From the NCBI GenBank assembly GCA_009602735.1, contig WELA01003365.1:201261-265260 (forward strand): a stretch of DNA of 64,000 nucleotides. Direction: 5' to 3'. A program made the translations under genes and the position numbers. How positions within the stretch are numbered: position 1 is the first letter of the stretch; each line of letters begins with the position of its first letter. Positions 1-11,700 of this stretch are shown piece after piece. The stretch comes from Mesotaenium endlicherianum (Eukaryota > Streptophyta > Zygnematophyceae > Zygnematales > Mesotaeniaceae). The notes under the pieces are model-generated. The model was given only the letters and a program-made list of their open reading frames with translations, was not told where the DNA came from and ran no database searches.

Positions 1-597
1 ATACCAGTAGTGGTGCTGGTGGCCCATTTGTGACATGTTTGGACGTGACAAACTGAACGCTTCGAACGGCGTCCGACACCACGTGAGCTTGCACTGTACC
101 GAACGGTTACCAGCCAGACATTTGGCTCGTGTCCAGTCGTTTCTCGCAGGCGCTACTCCGGACCTGTTAGGCTACCTCACCCTGACCTCCATCCGTACCT
201 TCGCGCAAAATTCGAATTCAACTTCTGCACTGAAAGCTCTCGTGCCTCGTAAGTGTATTTTAATTTGAATGACAATGATTTCCGACCCCAATGCCGACCA
301 AGTTCCGACCACTCTCCGACATTGCAACCTTTCTGTAAATTCTCTCTTTGCCACTCTTGCCACTCTAGCTTGCCAAGGTGCCGATTTTTGCGTTGAGGTG
401 TCCCACTAACACTCGCGTTTGACGAAGTTGTCGCTTATTTTGCGCGCAGGAAGGTCCCACAACCTAGTGCAAGCTCATCACCTTAACAAGGCGAGGGACA
501 GCTGATATTACATTAGCGAGTGTCTTGACACTTTCCTTGGAGTCCTGCAGACGAGTTATTGTGGCAAGTCCGCCTGACTATCTAGATCTGAGCCAGG
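1..597. other. Upstream flank of the FAS1 gene, no gene seen
   Basis: Only short overlapping open frames on both strands are present and none resembles a known protein. The stretch presumably holds the promoter and 5' leader of the downstream FAS1 gene. I could not pick out a convincing TATA box or transcription start. Confidence 0.5.
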
Positions 598-2092
598 ATG
601 GAGTGCAGACCTATGCTCGCTGCTAGCGTACTCCTGGTAGTGTTCTTGTCGTTCTCTAATCCGGCAGATGCCGTTGTGTACCGCAATGGCCACTTTGAGC
701 TGGTGCATGTTGTGAGGGGTATTCAAGCTGCCCAGAAGAAGTACAAGACCAGCTACAACATCTTCTTGAACTACATCAATAAAGCCGGTAATGTTGTAGT
801 GATTGCAATCTATGATCGTGGGGATCGTTTTGGTTTTTAATAACTATCTTGGAAATTATTGCGGTCCTTTGGTTGGCTCGGAAGGTGTCACTTGAAGGTC
901 GCATGTTGCTGAGCTGACTGGGGCAGTTGAAAGCAAGGGATTGCTAACAATGATAGCAGCTGGGGTTACCTGCGCTTAAGCATGAGTTTGAAAGACTACC
1001 TTTTGGTGATTTGAACATCTTTTTGTAATATGTATCGAGCTGGCGTTGGATGGAGGTTAATCGTATAGCTGCCTTCTTGACACTGGATACCGTACATGCC
1101 TCAAAGAGCAATGTTTCATATTGGCTTTCTAACATAAGTTGCTCTTTCCTGTTCAGGTTTAATCAAGCCTCTTGAGAACTTGTTTGCCACCACAAACACA
1201 GGAGTTACACTCCTTGTTCCGTCTGACGCCTCTTTCAGGAAACTATCACCTGCTGTGAAGGTGCGAACTCTGAATTTGCTTTGTGCCTGGGGGTCGAACC
1301 TGTTTGGACCTGCTAATCAAGATGTTCGAACATGGTGGAAGGGGGGGTGTTTCTGTTTTTGGATGGAAGTTAATTTGAACTTACCTTTTCAATGTGGCTT
1401 GGTGCTGGGAGATATTGCAGACAGACGTTCTTATCTAATTTTCAGAGAGGAAGTAAAGTAGTTCAGTAGAGTGAGCAGAAGATGGAAAATCTCAAGTGAT
1501 ATATTACAGTCTAAGTTGAGGACTTTGCACTGAATTGCGACTTGATCTTGCTTGATAGGGTCCATTACAAACTGGTCTTGGAGACAAAGGTTCTATCTCT
1601 GCATTGTTGTGGACTGCTTGGGTGCCGCCCAGATAAATTTTGTGAACTTTGACCTGTGGAAGAGTTACAGTTGCAGCTTCTTGGTCAGCTCAATTACTGC
1701 GCTTAGCGTCACTACTACAGTTTAAGCATGCAGCTGTATAATCATCATGCCTCATTATGTCTTTGGTGTAAATTGGTTTGGGCCCTCTTGAGGTGCAGGC
1801 AAAGTTGGCAAGGAACCCCGCCATACTCAAGTATGTGATGCAGTACCACATCATCCTCCGTGAGTACCCCTGGAGTGTGTTCCTGAAGCAGGCTCCGGGC
1901 AAGTCCTTTAAGACCATGAATGGCAAGTTTGTGCAGAAGTGGACAGGGTTCCCCAAGACTCAGGTCATTCTTGGTCCCGTCGGAGCTAAGAATGCCTTCC
2001 AGCTGTGCAAGATCTCCCGTGTGAGCATCGCCATTGACACCGTGGTTGCCGTCCACGAGATCAACAAGGTGTTCCTTCCTCCTAATGTGTAG
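598..2092 (+). CDS. Secreted single-domain fasciclin (FAS1) protein, three exons
   Basis: Proposed exons are 598-787, 1157-1260 and 1799-2092, joined at GT-AG introns (donors GTAATG and GTGCGA; acceptors TTCAG and GTGCAG). They give a 195-residue protein. Exon phases fit exactly (phase 1, then phase 0), and the reading frame is closed outside the exons. Residues 1-25 form a signal peptide (hydrophobic core LAASVLLVVFLSF, likely cut after NPADA), so the product enters the secretory pathway. The remainder is one FAS1 domain: the H1-like motif TLLVPSDASF, the central tyrosine-histidine motif VMQYHIILREY, and an H2-like end VVAVHEINKVFLPP. FAS1 domains mediate cell-surface or wall adhesion, as in fasciclin-like arabinogalactan proteins. 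I see no clear C-terminal GPI signal and no long arabinogalactan Pro/Ala/Ser region. This is the only host gene in the window. The start was chosen as the first ATG before the signal peptide. Confidence 0.8.
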
Positions 2093-2924
2093 TCATCTGC
2101 AGGCAGGGTCGAGGCAGAGTCTAATGAGTGAGGCCTTTAATTTATACCATTGGTGGATATGTGAATTGAGTCGTGACTGTTGGCCCATGCATACCTCCAA
2201 GTACAATATTAGGACCAACTTAGCGTGCCATTTTGAGGTCATAATTTTTCTTGTAGATGGTGTAGGTCATAGCACTTTGGGCCTGGCCTACTTTGGGAAT
2301 AAGGCTTGGTTTGTTTTCAACTCTTATGTCAATTGTGCCGTGGATAGATCTATGTATTCAGATCCAAATTCGATGGTCACTTTTTTCCTCTCTACTGATT
2401 CAACAAGATAGATGCAAATTATACAGAATAATGTTCTAAAATTCTAGGTCTTAGTTCGTAGTCAAAAGGAAACTTAGTGATGGTCAGTTTTCTCACAACA
2501 ACTTTGACAAAAGAAAAGTACACGTTATTTGAGCAATTCAAGGCTGTAGTGAAATATTGCTGAACTTGCACCCTGCAACTTATAATCATCTGTGTTCAAA
2601 TGCTAGTCTGCTCTCGTGCTCTCTTGTACAACGAAAAACCAAGATTCAAGTATATCAATAGATTAGTCATGATGAATATCTCTCTCATTCGTGTGCGTAT
2701 GTCATTTCAGCACTTCGTGTCATTGTTCACTTTGTGTTGTAAAATGTGATGAAAACAATGTGAGTTCATGTTTTCATCACATTTTACAAGAATCAGCCTG
2801 CTGATCACCTAAGTGGCTGCTTGCAAGAATACAAATTTGACTGACAGTTTAAAGTGCCTCAAGTAGGGAGAATAAAAATTAGAAACATTAAGGGGCATTC
2901 AATTTTGAGCAATAGACGAATTGA
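2093..2924. other. Non-coding stretch after the FAS1 gene
   Basis: AT-rich DNA that probably begins with the FAS1 3' untranslated region. A frame of 125 codons starts inside the FAS1 last exon in another frame and has no recognisable motif. The one clear structure is a perfect inverted repeat near 2737-2789. Confidence 0.5.
2737..2789. repeat. Perfect 20-bp inverted repeat (hairpin)
   Basis: Arms 2737-2756 and 2770-2789 are perfect reverse complements (TTGTAAAATGTGATGAAAAC against its complement), with a 13-nt loop. It could be a small foldback transposon remnant or a structured 3' end. There is no coding context. Confidence 0.85.
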
Positions 2925-2925
2925 A

Positions 2926-2952
2926 GGTTTGCGACATGAAATGTCGCAAACC
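2926..2952. repeat. Perfect 12-bp hairpin with 3-nt loop
   Basis: GGTTTGCGACAT (2926-2937) and ATGTCGCAAACC (2941-2952) pair perfectly across the loop GAA. The hairpin sits at the left edge of dispersed repeat copy A. The matching place in copy B (near 33120) does not carry it. Confidence 0.85.
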
Positions 2953-3400
2953 AAAGTTTGACAAGTGTTCAAATTTTGATTGTTTTCACATATGTTGTCT
3001 CATCGACAAACGAAACCCTCAAATGGCCCTTCTTTGAAAAGAAGCCTCATTGCAGCAGGAAGGTAGCTGCTACGCAGACCCACCCACCCACCCCTCTAAA
3101 CCTCCACTCCACTGGGAGGTGCACGAGGCAGGCAACGAAGTTGGTGGCGATAGTTTTTTAGCCATGCACAATAGTGTGGTTGCTGTTGTTAGTGTTGCAA
3201 TATGTTATGTCCATTGGCAGTAACCAACGGCGGCGATTCGACAGACAACCTCAACACAGCAAGAATGCAGTTGCCAATCCATAAGTGTTGTTTAGGAGTT
3301 GGAATATAATTGTCTTGACATTTTTGTATTGTTTTTAGTAGTACAAATAAGCGAAGCAGCATGTAGGAAAGGACTAGACAAGAACAGACGACGCGCAATT

Positions 3401-3590
3401 GTTGCATACTAATACTCCTACTATTCTTTCTAATATCACCTTCTTTCTTTCGAAATCAGGCAATTTGAACACAAATTGTCAAATTACCTTGTACTCTGAA
3501 GATATTATGGTTTTGACAATTTGTGTTCAAATTGCCTGATTTTGAAAGAAAGTGATTTAGAAAAGAAGAGTAGGAGTAGTAGTATGCATC
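3401..3590. repeat. Foldback with about 80-bp arms
   Basis: The left arm 3401-3483 and right arm 3512-3590 are near-perfect reverse complements, including CAATTTGAACACAAATTGTC, around a loop of about 28 nt. The left arm is homologous to dispersed repeat copy B, which lacks the right arm. The foldback therefore looks like an inverted duplication of the repeat's end. The transcript would fold into a long hairpin. Confidence 0.85.
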
Positions 3591-5192
3591 GCTCACGAAG
3601 TCACCTATGACCCAACACACGATAGAGCATAACCGATGTTGATCTTGGCCACATTACACTTCACTTGTCGAGATTGACAATCCTCCAGTCTCATGCTCCG
3701 CAACCGCAGCATATGGGTATGCTATGCGTGCACCGGCAACAAGCTGGTATGGCACATGCGTGCACCCTTGTGACATCTCGTTGCAGCAACTCAGTGCGTG
3801 ACAATCCAACTCCAGAGGAGTGACCCCACTTGTGCTCCCACTGCCAGTGCCTAGGTAGCCTGCAGGAAATTTTACATGCATATTCGCGCCAGTGCGCGTG
3901 AGTTCGGCCTTGGGAAAAGCCCCCTGCCAGCGCTCATCTTGCCTCTAGCAATCGGGCATACAAAACGCCAATGCGCGAGGGGCAACACACCAAAAAAAAG
4001 ACCAGCAACAAAGCCAATGCTCAATGAGAGCGACCCCCCATTCATGCCTGCCCAGCTTGCCAGCGCCTAGGTGGCCTGCAGGGGCTTTCTTTCACCCAAA
4101 CGCACATCCGTATGTGCGGTGTACATCCCTCGATGTGAGGGACATGCATCCTCCTCATACTAACATGCCACCAAGCAAACTAGCATGATGGAACCAAAGA
4201 ACATAAGCCCATGACAAATAATAGGTACGAAGTCTTCATGAATGCAGAACAACAACAAAGACCAAGTCAACAACAAGCAACCAAGCAATATAAACGGATA
4301 ATTACACAATAATTTTCTTGAAGGCTTAGACCTAATACAACAACCTACACCCACATATTTATGCCCGAACAACGTGAGCATAAACAACCAACTGTCCAGG
4401 GGGCCTAGGTGGCCAACAAAAAATTAGTAAGAATTTTCCAACAAATTAATAACCACAATTTTAGAAAGATTCCGAGAAGCCCAGGTGGCCAACAAATTCG
4501 ACAACAACTCACCACCAGATATTAGCAACAATTTTTTGAAATGTCCACGTAGGTTGCAAGGGACAAATTGCCCTAGTAGAAGCGTAGTGACTCACGAGGA
4601 AAGGAACTAGTTGCAATCATACTAAAGAGTGCAGCAACATATTGCTAAGAAAGCTTAGGAAAATTATTTGACATTTTGGGTGGCAAGAAACTGCTCACAA
4701 ATGAACTAGGAAGGAAGGCCTTGTCATTACAAACCCGTAGAAATTTACAGAAGTGAAAATTGATAAGAAACAAAGAAGTTATGCCTATTTATAATTTTCT
4801 GCCTGAGTGCTCCTCTCTAGGAGGAAGCTACGGAATTTCCTGAGTGTTCGTCAAATCGTCCCTTCCAGAATATTCGTGAGTAAGCCAGATCAGTCTAATC
4901 TGACGTGGCGGGCCGGATTGACATCCACCTACATACATCGATATTAATAGAATATTCTATCTTAGACGCGCTAGGCTAAACTGAAACTTCTAGGTAAATC
5001 GACCTAGTCGGCACTCCGCGTCAGCCGAACTTACGTGAAGGTTTGAGTTCATTCTAACGGGCCAGATTGCTCGACGCTGTCGGTCGATCCGACGGTCGCG
5101 CTCACAGCGAATTAAGGACAGTCGTCAACCGACCTCAAAACTAATTAAACTTCGGAAATCCATAACTCTCTCAATACTTGACCAAATTCGAT
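3591..5192. other. Intergenic stretch, no gene seen
   Basis: I find no coding region. A degenerate motif built around CCTAGGTGGCC recurs near 3849, 4065, 4403, 4481 and 4545, twice followed by TGCAGG and twice by AACAAA. The right part, from roughly 4850 on, probably includes the body of the E1 3' LTR, whose outer edge I could not fix. Confidence 0.5.
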
Positions 5193-5298
5193 GAACTTTA
5201 TATCAAAATGACCACAAAAATGCATTCTACACAACTATTTGATCAAATTATACTTTCATGAAACTCAAAAATGCACTTTATAAGCCTATGACCTTACA
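5193..5298 (-). repeat. E1 3' LTR, part matching the 5' LTR fragment
   Basis: This segment matches 23270-23375 with a handful of differences. Read on the minus strand the LTR begins TGTAAGGTCATAGGC, directly after the polypurine tract, and a TATAAAG lies about 15 bases in. The LTR extends further left, but its end was not identified. Confidence 0.75.
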
Positions 5299-5314
5299 TC
5301 ATCCCCCTCCTCAA
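5299..5314 (-). promoter_or_regulatory. E1 polypurine tract
   Basis: On the minus strand, CTTGAGGAGGGGGATGA lies directly before the LTR start TGTAAGG. This is the usual place and composition of a plus-strand priming site. The pol frame runs through it and stops just inside the LTR. Confidence 0.7.
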
Positions 5315-5977
5315 GATGCGACGTCCTCGACGCATTCTGCAAATAACGTCTCATCTTACTCTTACAATGAGTCAAGTTGGCCTCTGGCTCCCAAGTATTG
5401 TCGTCCGCATGGTAGCCTTTCCACTTGATCAGATACTCTTGGACAAATCGTTGACCTCGCTTGACTCGTCGATCGCCGACAATCGCCTCCGCTTCATACT
5501 CCAATACATCATCGATCTCGACCGGTGGTGGCGGTGTAGGTAGTCGTCCTGGATGTCCTTCATTCGGGTCAACGTATGGCCGCAGACAACTGACATGGAA
5601 CACATCATGGATACGCCAGCCTGAAGGAAGTTCCAACTTGTAGGCCACTGGATTCACCTGCTTGAGCACTACAAAGGGACCTGTAAACCGTGCCCGCAGT
5701 TTCCTCTTGCCTGTGAAAGGTAGGTTCTCTGTGGACAAGAGTACTTTGTCGCCCACATGGAATGTCACTTCCCTCCTGTGCTTGTTAGCATGCTTGACCT
5801 GCTCTTCCTGTGCCTTCCGAATACACGTCTTCGCCATATCCCAAGTCTTGGCCATCTGCTCCATAAAAGCTTGTGTAGTAGGAACCTAAGTCTCCTTGGC
5901 CTTCTCCAACAAGATGTTCCGTGGATGATATACTTCTCGCCCATAAACCATAGCGAATGGTGACTGCTTGGTGGATC

Positions 5978-5982
5978 CCTGC
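5978..5982. repeat. Target-site duplication of E2, left copy (CCTGC)
   Basis: CCTGC abuts the left LTR end of E2 and recurs immediately after its right end. Five bases is the normal duplication length for Ty3/gypsy integration. Confidence 0.9.
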
Positions 5983-6705
5983 TGAAATGAATCGACTTAC
6001 CAGATAGGCAATTAACAATTAATAAAGATCTTTATATCAGCAACTAATCATTATGGTATTTTTCGTTAACTGGTGTAACGGCAGAGGACAACACACTAGC
6101 AGTGAATAATACTCGTAAGTCAAATGTGAGTAAACTAGCATCAAATAATGCAAATCAGTAAACTCATACATAAGCAAGGTTAGAAGACAGTGCGTATCAA
6201 TGGCTTCTCGCCTTGGATTCAGATCACTCTCAGTAAGCTTGTACAAGAGAGTTGGCCTCGTTTCCGAATGCCGAATTCGAGAGCAATGCCTAGCATATGT
6301 ACATGGAATGAGTTTACTGTTCAACGGTCAGTGCGATGGCACCGCCTACCCGGGAGTTAACCACGTTGGTAGGACCTCGGTTAACCAAATCCACCGCCAT
6401 CTCCCATCATCCCGAATCGCCATCCATCCTGAGGATGTCATTTGGCCTTTCATCTAGCATACCACACTTAGATGCATCTCGAGGCAGTTCGCTGCTACCG
6501 AGTACGGAAGTCAGATGACTGTCAAAGAATGTGTCAGCAAGCTGACTTAAGTTGACTTCAGCCTGTTGCTTTCGGCCGAGTCATCAAACTGATATTAGAT
6601 ATGAAGTCCAGCAGACTGATTATTAACTAGAGTTCAGCAAGCTGAACTCATTTAACTATTATATTTAAATGAATATTGTATCAACTAATATATTGATTCA
6701 TTACA
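5983..6705 (-). repeat. E2 3' LTR
   Basis: A 723-bp LTR bounded by the near-perfect inverted ends TGTAATGAATC and GATTCATTTCA (as read on the element strand). Two U3 repeat units with the dyad TTCAGC-GCTGAA lie near its start, and GTAAGT lies near its end. It closely resembles the LTR at 20769-21491. Confidence 0.92.
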
Positions 6706-6718
6706 ATCCCTTCAACTT
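6706..6718 (-). promoter_or_regulatory. E2 polypurine tract
   Basis: AAGTTGAAGGGAT on the minus strand directly precedes the 3' LTR. Other family members have AAGTTGGAGGGAT, so this copy carries one change. Confidence 0.8.
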
Positions 6719-6790
6719 ATCATGTTGTCGCCTCGACAACACTGACACTAATTACAGCGTGCTGTCCCTTTCGGCCCCATCCTACTGCCA

Positions 6791-8454
6791 TTAGGAGGGA
6801 GATGTCCCTGAGGCTCTATACTCAGGAGAGCCAGACCTCCTCCTGTCTTGGGGTCTTCTAAAGCCTGTCAGAGAGGGAGGTTCCGTGTAAGGACCTCGCG
6901 GAGAACGCAGTAACTGGGTTGTTTCCTCCTGCACAGTCTGGAGGGAGGCAGCCTTCTCCTGGGCAGCCCTCAAATTGACAGGTACGCATACCGGCATCCC
7001 AGAAGGATGTTGCATGACATGAGCCAAGGGTACATGCCCTCTCTGCGAGGGAGATGCTGGCAGGCCTTCGGCTATTTCCCGAGCAGCCCTCCTGTCTGCC
7101 CTGTCTGACTGGGTCTCCTTGCCTGGAGATGGGCTGTGTCCTCTGGCAATTCCCAACGAAGTGATATCCTCCTCTTGAGCGAGTTGCTGCAGGGCCAACC
7201 CCGTCTTCTCCCTTACAGGGGATGTGGCAGGTGTCAGGATCACGGCGGGGCTAGTGTCTTCCTCCTCGCCTTCCTCCTCGTCTTCCTCCGACTCCTCCTC
7301 CTCGCCGTCCCCTTGTTCCTCTGAGACTTCTGGGGTCTCCTCTGTCAGCTGCTCCAGCTCTTCCCGAGAAAAAAAGAATATCCTACTGACCTTCCCCTTT
7401 TGGGTGCTGGTGGGGGCTGCTGAGCCCGGACCGCATAGAGGTCCTTTTCCCCCTGCTTACTTGCCCATTTGGCATAAGCGTGCTTCCCTTTGGAGAATGA
7501 CTCTCGGGCCCTGCTTCTGTCCCCCTGCATCTCCTGACTCATGCAGTCTCTAACTCCATCCAATCTTGGGTCCCAAGCCGCAATGTGAGGGGGCAATACT
7601 ATGTTCCCCTTTAGGTCTGTCAGGAAATCCTCATCCGTCGCCCTGTCATTCTGCTGGTCCCTCATGTTGATGGTCATCCACCGCCAATCAGTGGGCTTTT
7701 GGAAGAAGGCAGGGTCTGTCCTTTTAAGAGTACAAGGGTACCAGTGCCTTGCAAAGTCCAGCTGACTGGTTTCCCTGGCCACGAATTCCCAGCTCCTCCT
7801 CTCCACCTCGTTGTATATGGCCTTGAACCTGTTATGGGGTGTTTAGTCCTTGAAGCTGTCCGCGTCCATGGGGATCATCCTGATGACCCTATCGGCCCCC
7901 CAGATACCAGGAATCGAGACAGCTCCTGCTTCGTACACCTAGGCCATTGCCTTGGCCTCTCCGATGGTATATCCTACCATCCTGGCGTAATCGTGGTAGA
8001 GGAGGAGCCCTGTGCCGACCTCTATATACTTGTCAAAGTTTTCGGATGTCTCCCCTTCCTTCTGGAGGATTTCCTTCTGCGACTCACTGCGACTTCTCTG
8101 GGCATACTTGAAGGCCTCCTCCAGTAGATCAAAGCCCTTGCCCAGCACTGTGTAGCGGTAGCTGCTGATTCTCCTCTGTTCTTCTTCTTCAGCCTGCTGC
8201 TTCCGCTTCTCCTCAGCTTGCCTCTCCTCCTCTGCTTTCTTGGCCTCCTCTGCAGCTTTTCTGTCCATTTCTTCCTGCCTCAGTCTGGCCTGTTCCTCCT
8301 CCTCCTTCTTCTTCTGTGCTTCTTGCTGTTGTTGGAGTCGTTGTGATTCCCGAGCGAAGATGAAAGATGATTCGATGTCTCCACGGAATTGCAAGTATTC
8401 TGCATGTGCCTCTTCCGCCCTTCTCTTCCTCTTTAGTTCCGACTTTTGAGTCAT
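6791..8454 (-). pseudogene. E2 ORF3 (version a), broken
   Basis: This is the third gene of family A, in the position where retroviruses carry env. The N-terminal part from MTQKSELKRKRRAEE is a strongly charged coiled coil. It is followed by the conserved block YRYTVLGKGFDLLEEAFKY and LLLYHDYARMVGYT, then NEVERRSWEF, PTDWRWMT, LPPHIAAWDPRL and FSKGKHAYAKWA, and near the end GHVPLAHVMQHPSGMPV. It is interrupted by in-frame stops near 7939 and 7843 and by a frameshift near 7345. There is no signal peptide or membrane segment, so it is not an ordinary envelope. The start ATG (8452-8454) directly follows a CAG that could be a splice acceptor. Function unknown. Confidence 0.75.
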
Positions 8455-8774
8455 CCTGCTCAATTATAAACACAATGCAGTTAGTGAAGTCATGATAGTT
8501 TGCCGCTACTGAGTGCCCTTGATGAAGAGGAACACGATCGGGAGAGTTCCTAGTGTGGAATACCACGTGTGAGTGAATATAAGGGAAAATTGAGTTGGAG
8601 AGCAAGTGAGTGTGAGCGCAGGTTGAGTGTGTAATATGGTGATCAGAGAATACCACTCCCTCCAACTTTTAAAGGTGGGCTGCCTGTCACAACTGTCACT
8701 AACTGTCGCATCCCCCTCCAACTTATATGGAGACAGGACCTCTTGTCACCTCCCCGTGTCAACTGAAATGACTG
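8455..8774 (-). other. E2 spacer between pol and ORF3
   Basis: Non-coding leader of ORF3. On the element strand it contains two copies of the polypurine-like motif AAGTTGGAGGG, GACAGTT-type repeats, a CACTAAC (8480-8486) and then GAGCAG just before the ORF3 ATG. The same arrangement occurs in E6. Confidence 0.6.
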
Positions 8775-11700
8775 TTAGGGAGGTGCCCCAGCCGCCCGAA
8801 GGTGAAACCGTTTCAACGCCCCTTTGGCATTGGTCAGCTGGTCTTTAAATTCCCAAGTGTCCCCAGAGGCATCGTAACCCTTCTATCAGATGAGGTACTT
8901 CATGACATATTTAGACGATCGACGGACCGAGCGAGCGTCTAAAATCTCATCGACCTCATACTCCTCAGGATCGCCGTCCCGGACAGCAGGGACCGGTCCC
9001 GGTTGGACAGGTAACCGACCTTCGAACAGTGTATCACCTTTGATGTATGGTCCCAGGAAGGAGACATTAAAGACCGGGTGACCCTTGTAGTCAGCTGACA
9101 TGTTCAGTTTGTAAGCATTCTGACCGACACGACGTACCACCGAATATGGACCGATCCATACAGGGCCAAGCTTTTTCTTGACCACACCAGGGAGGTACAG
9201 GTGCTGAGAATGCAGTTTGACTAAATCGCCCTTAGATAATGTNTCCCGACCAGCTCCCGACGGTGTTGATTATCGTATTTTTGTTGCTTTGTGCAGGTTT
9301 TGTTGGACTTCTGACAGGGTGTCAGCAAACTCCTGAGTTAACTGGAGGGAGACCGGGTTGTCAATCCCTTCAGGGTCAGTTAAAGACTCCCCCAGTACAT
9401 CTATAGGAGACTTAGGGACTTTACCCAGGCTGAGTTCAAAAGGAGTCTTGCCCGTTGACGTGTGCACCCCACTGTTGACCGCAAACTGAATTTGAGGCAA
9501 CAGGTCATCCCAATTATCTTGTTTTTGGTTAATATATGCCCTCAGCACCTCCTGCTGAACTCGGTTAGTTCTTTCAGTCTGCCCATCAGTCTGAGGGTGG
9601 TTTGCTGTGCTGAGCAGCTGTTTGACTCCCATTAACCCCATTAAAGCTCTCCAGAACTTAGAGGTGAATTTTGAGTCTCTGTCTGAGATGATATTAGAAG
9701 GGAGCCCATGTTGGCATACTACATGGTTGTAAAACTGTCTCGCTGTTTCGAGTGCAGTTCCTTTGACAGTTGTGGGGATGAAAATGACCATTTTTGTCAA
9801 TTTATCCACGACTACCAGTATTGAATCATGCCCGTTGGCAGTTCTTGGTAGTGTGACCGTCCAGTCCATGGATATAGTTTCCCAGCGTCCAGCTGGTATG
9901 GGCAGTGGTTGCAAGAGACCTCCGGGTGGTGTGTGCCGAGACTTATTTCTCAGACACTGTTCACAGGACTTGACATATTTCAAGACGTCCCGAAGTAACC
10001 CCTCCCACTGATAATGTTTTGCCAGTTTGCCAACAGTTTTGGCCTACCCCAAATGTCCACCCAGTAGACTGTCATGCGCTTGACTCAGTAAGAGAAACCT
10101 TATTTCCAAGTTATTAGGAATGACCAGCTTCAGCCTGCCTGAAGTGGTTTCAGTCACCCAGACCCCTCCCTTCAGCTTATACCCGAGTGCAGTAGCACGA
10201 CACACACCAGTAGTGGGGCTGGGCTCAAATGTTGGGTCAGAAAGGTAGGCTTTCCTAAGTTGTTCAAGGAAGGACTTTTTCACCTTTAGTGAAGTGAGTG
10301 CACACAGGACTTTATCTACAGCATGCTGACTAAAGTTCCTTTCTTGCAAGTCAGGTCTTCTAGAGAGTTCATCAGCAGGATTCAACTTCCCTGGTTTGTA
10401 GTCGATCTGGACTTGGAACTGCTCCAGCATCTGGCTCCAGAGGTTCTCCCTCCTCGACAGCTTGGACATCTTCTGAAAGTGAGTCAGAGCTAGATGATCT
10501 GTAATATTTTTAAAAGCTTTACCATGTAAGTATGCTCTCCACTGTTTGAGTACATGAATGATAGCTAACAGCTCTTTATCATGCACTGAGTAATTAATCT
10601 CCGCTGGAGTAAATTTCATAGACTCATACAACACAGGATGCCACTCCTGCCGTACCTTACCATCCTTAGCGGTTTTGACAGCAGGCTGCAACAAAATAGC
10701 ACCCATGGCAAAGTCAGAGGCATGAGTAACCACCTGCATCGGTTTGCTGGGGTCATACACGGCTAGCACTGGGACAGAACAAAGGGCATCTTTAAGGGTC
10801 TGGAAGGCAGCCTGCTGCTCTTCCCCCCACACATACCCGATGTCTTTCTTAGTAAAGTCAATCAGTTTACTGGCCTTTGTGGAATAATTCTCAATAAATC
10901 TCCTATAGTAGTTAGCCAACCCGAGGAAGGATCTAACTTCAGAGACAGACTGTGGTACTGGCCAGTCCCTTATGGTCTGGACTTTCTTAGGATCCACACT
11001 GATGCCCTCTTTACTGACAACGTGGCCTAAGAATTCAATACTTTCCTTAAAGAAATCACACTTGCTCATTTTAGCTTATAAGTGATTTTTCCGCAGAGTG
11101 TCCAGGACTGTTTTTAAGTGTTCAGTGTGCTGAGCTTCATCTTTAGAGAAAATTAAAATATCATCCAGGAAAACTTGCACAAACTTATCCAAATAAGGTC
11201 TGAAAATGTCATTCATAGCACCCATAAAGGTAGCAGGAGCATTAGTCAGTCCAAATGGCATCACGTTGAACTCATAGTGTCCATAACGTGTGCGGAAAGC
11301 AGTCTTGTGTTCATCCCCCTCAGCAATTCTGATTTGATGATAACCACTCTTGAGATCTATCTTACTGAACACCTAAGCACCAGACAGGGTATCAAGCAAG
11401 TCCTCGATTCTGGGTAAAGCATACTTGTTCTTTATTGTAATTCTGTTCAGGGCTCAGTAATCCACACACATCCGCATACTGCCATCCTTTTTCTTAATAA
11501 TTAGGATGGATGCGCCGTACGGTGATTAACTGGGAGAATTATAACCATTTTCGTCAAGCTCTGCAATCTGTGTTTTCAACTCCTCGCTCTCCACATAAGA
11601 CAAGCCATACGTGCGTTGCTGAGGTGGCTGACTCCCAGGTAATAAATCAATCCTATGATCTACTTCCCGCTTAGGGGGTAGTCCTGGAGGCATATTAAAC

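Larger units (their letters stand above)
2925..3590. repeat. Dispersed non-coding repeat, copy A
   Basis: This stretch and 33112-33650 are diverged copies of one sequence in the same orientation. Shared blocks in the same order include TAGCTGCTAC, ACCCACCCA followed by CACCCCTCTAA, CACTGGGAGGTGCACGAG, AGCCATGCACA, CAACCTCAACACAGCAAGA and CAATTGTTGCAT. No long frame is shared, so it looks like a non-autonomous element or an old duplicated segment, not a gene. Copy A continues past the homology into an inverted duplication of its own right end. Confidence 0.75.
5286..5982 (-). pseudogene. pol: E1 pol C-terminus: integrase tail and chromodomain
   Basis: The frame encodes the end of the integrase core region (motif STKQSPFAMVYGRE), the GPF/Y-type tail (ARFTGPFVVLKQVNPVAYKL), and a chromodomain (LEYEAEAIV, then [18 protein letters not shown]). 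Chromodomains guide integration to histone-marked chromatin in chromoviruses. One in-frame TAG lies at 5886-5888. The upstream half of the protein continues at 21492 beyond the E2 insertion, in the same frame. Confidence 0.85.

Noticed and set aside
35-363. Two overlapping short frames upstream of the FAS1 gene
   Set aside because: They lie on opposite strands over the same bases, have no recognisable motif, and have lengths expected by chance.
4972-4979. TAGGCTAA near 4972 as partner of TAGGCTAAGG after the E1 right end (target duplication)
   Set aside because: The bases following at 4977 do not begin with TG as an LTR end should. I could not define the E1 left edge, so the match may be chance.
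7224-7553. Ser-rich frame opposite ORF3 of E2
   Set aside because: It mirrors the acidic (Glu-rich, GAG/GAA) stretch of ORF3 on the other strand, which reads as Ser/Leu repeats.
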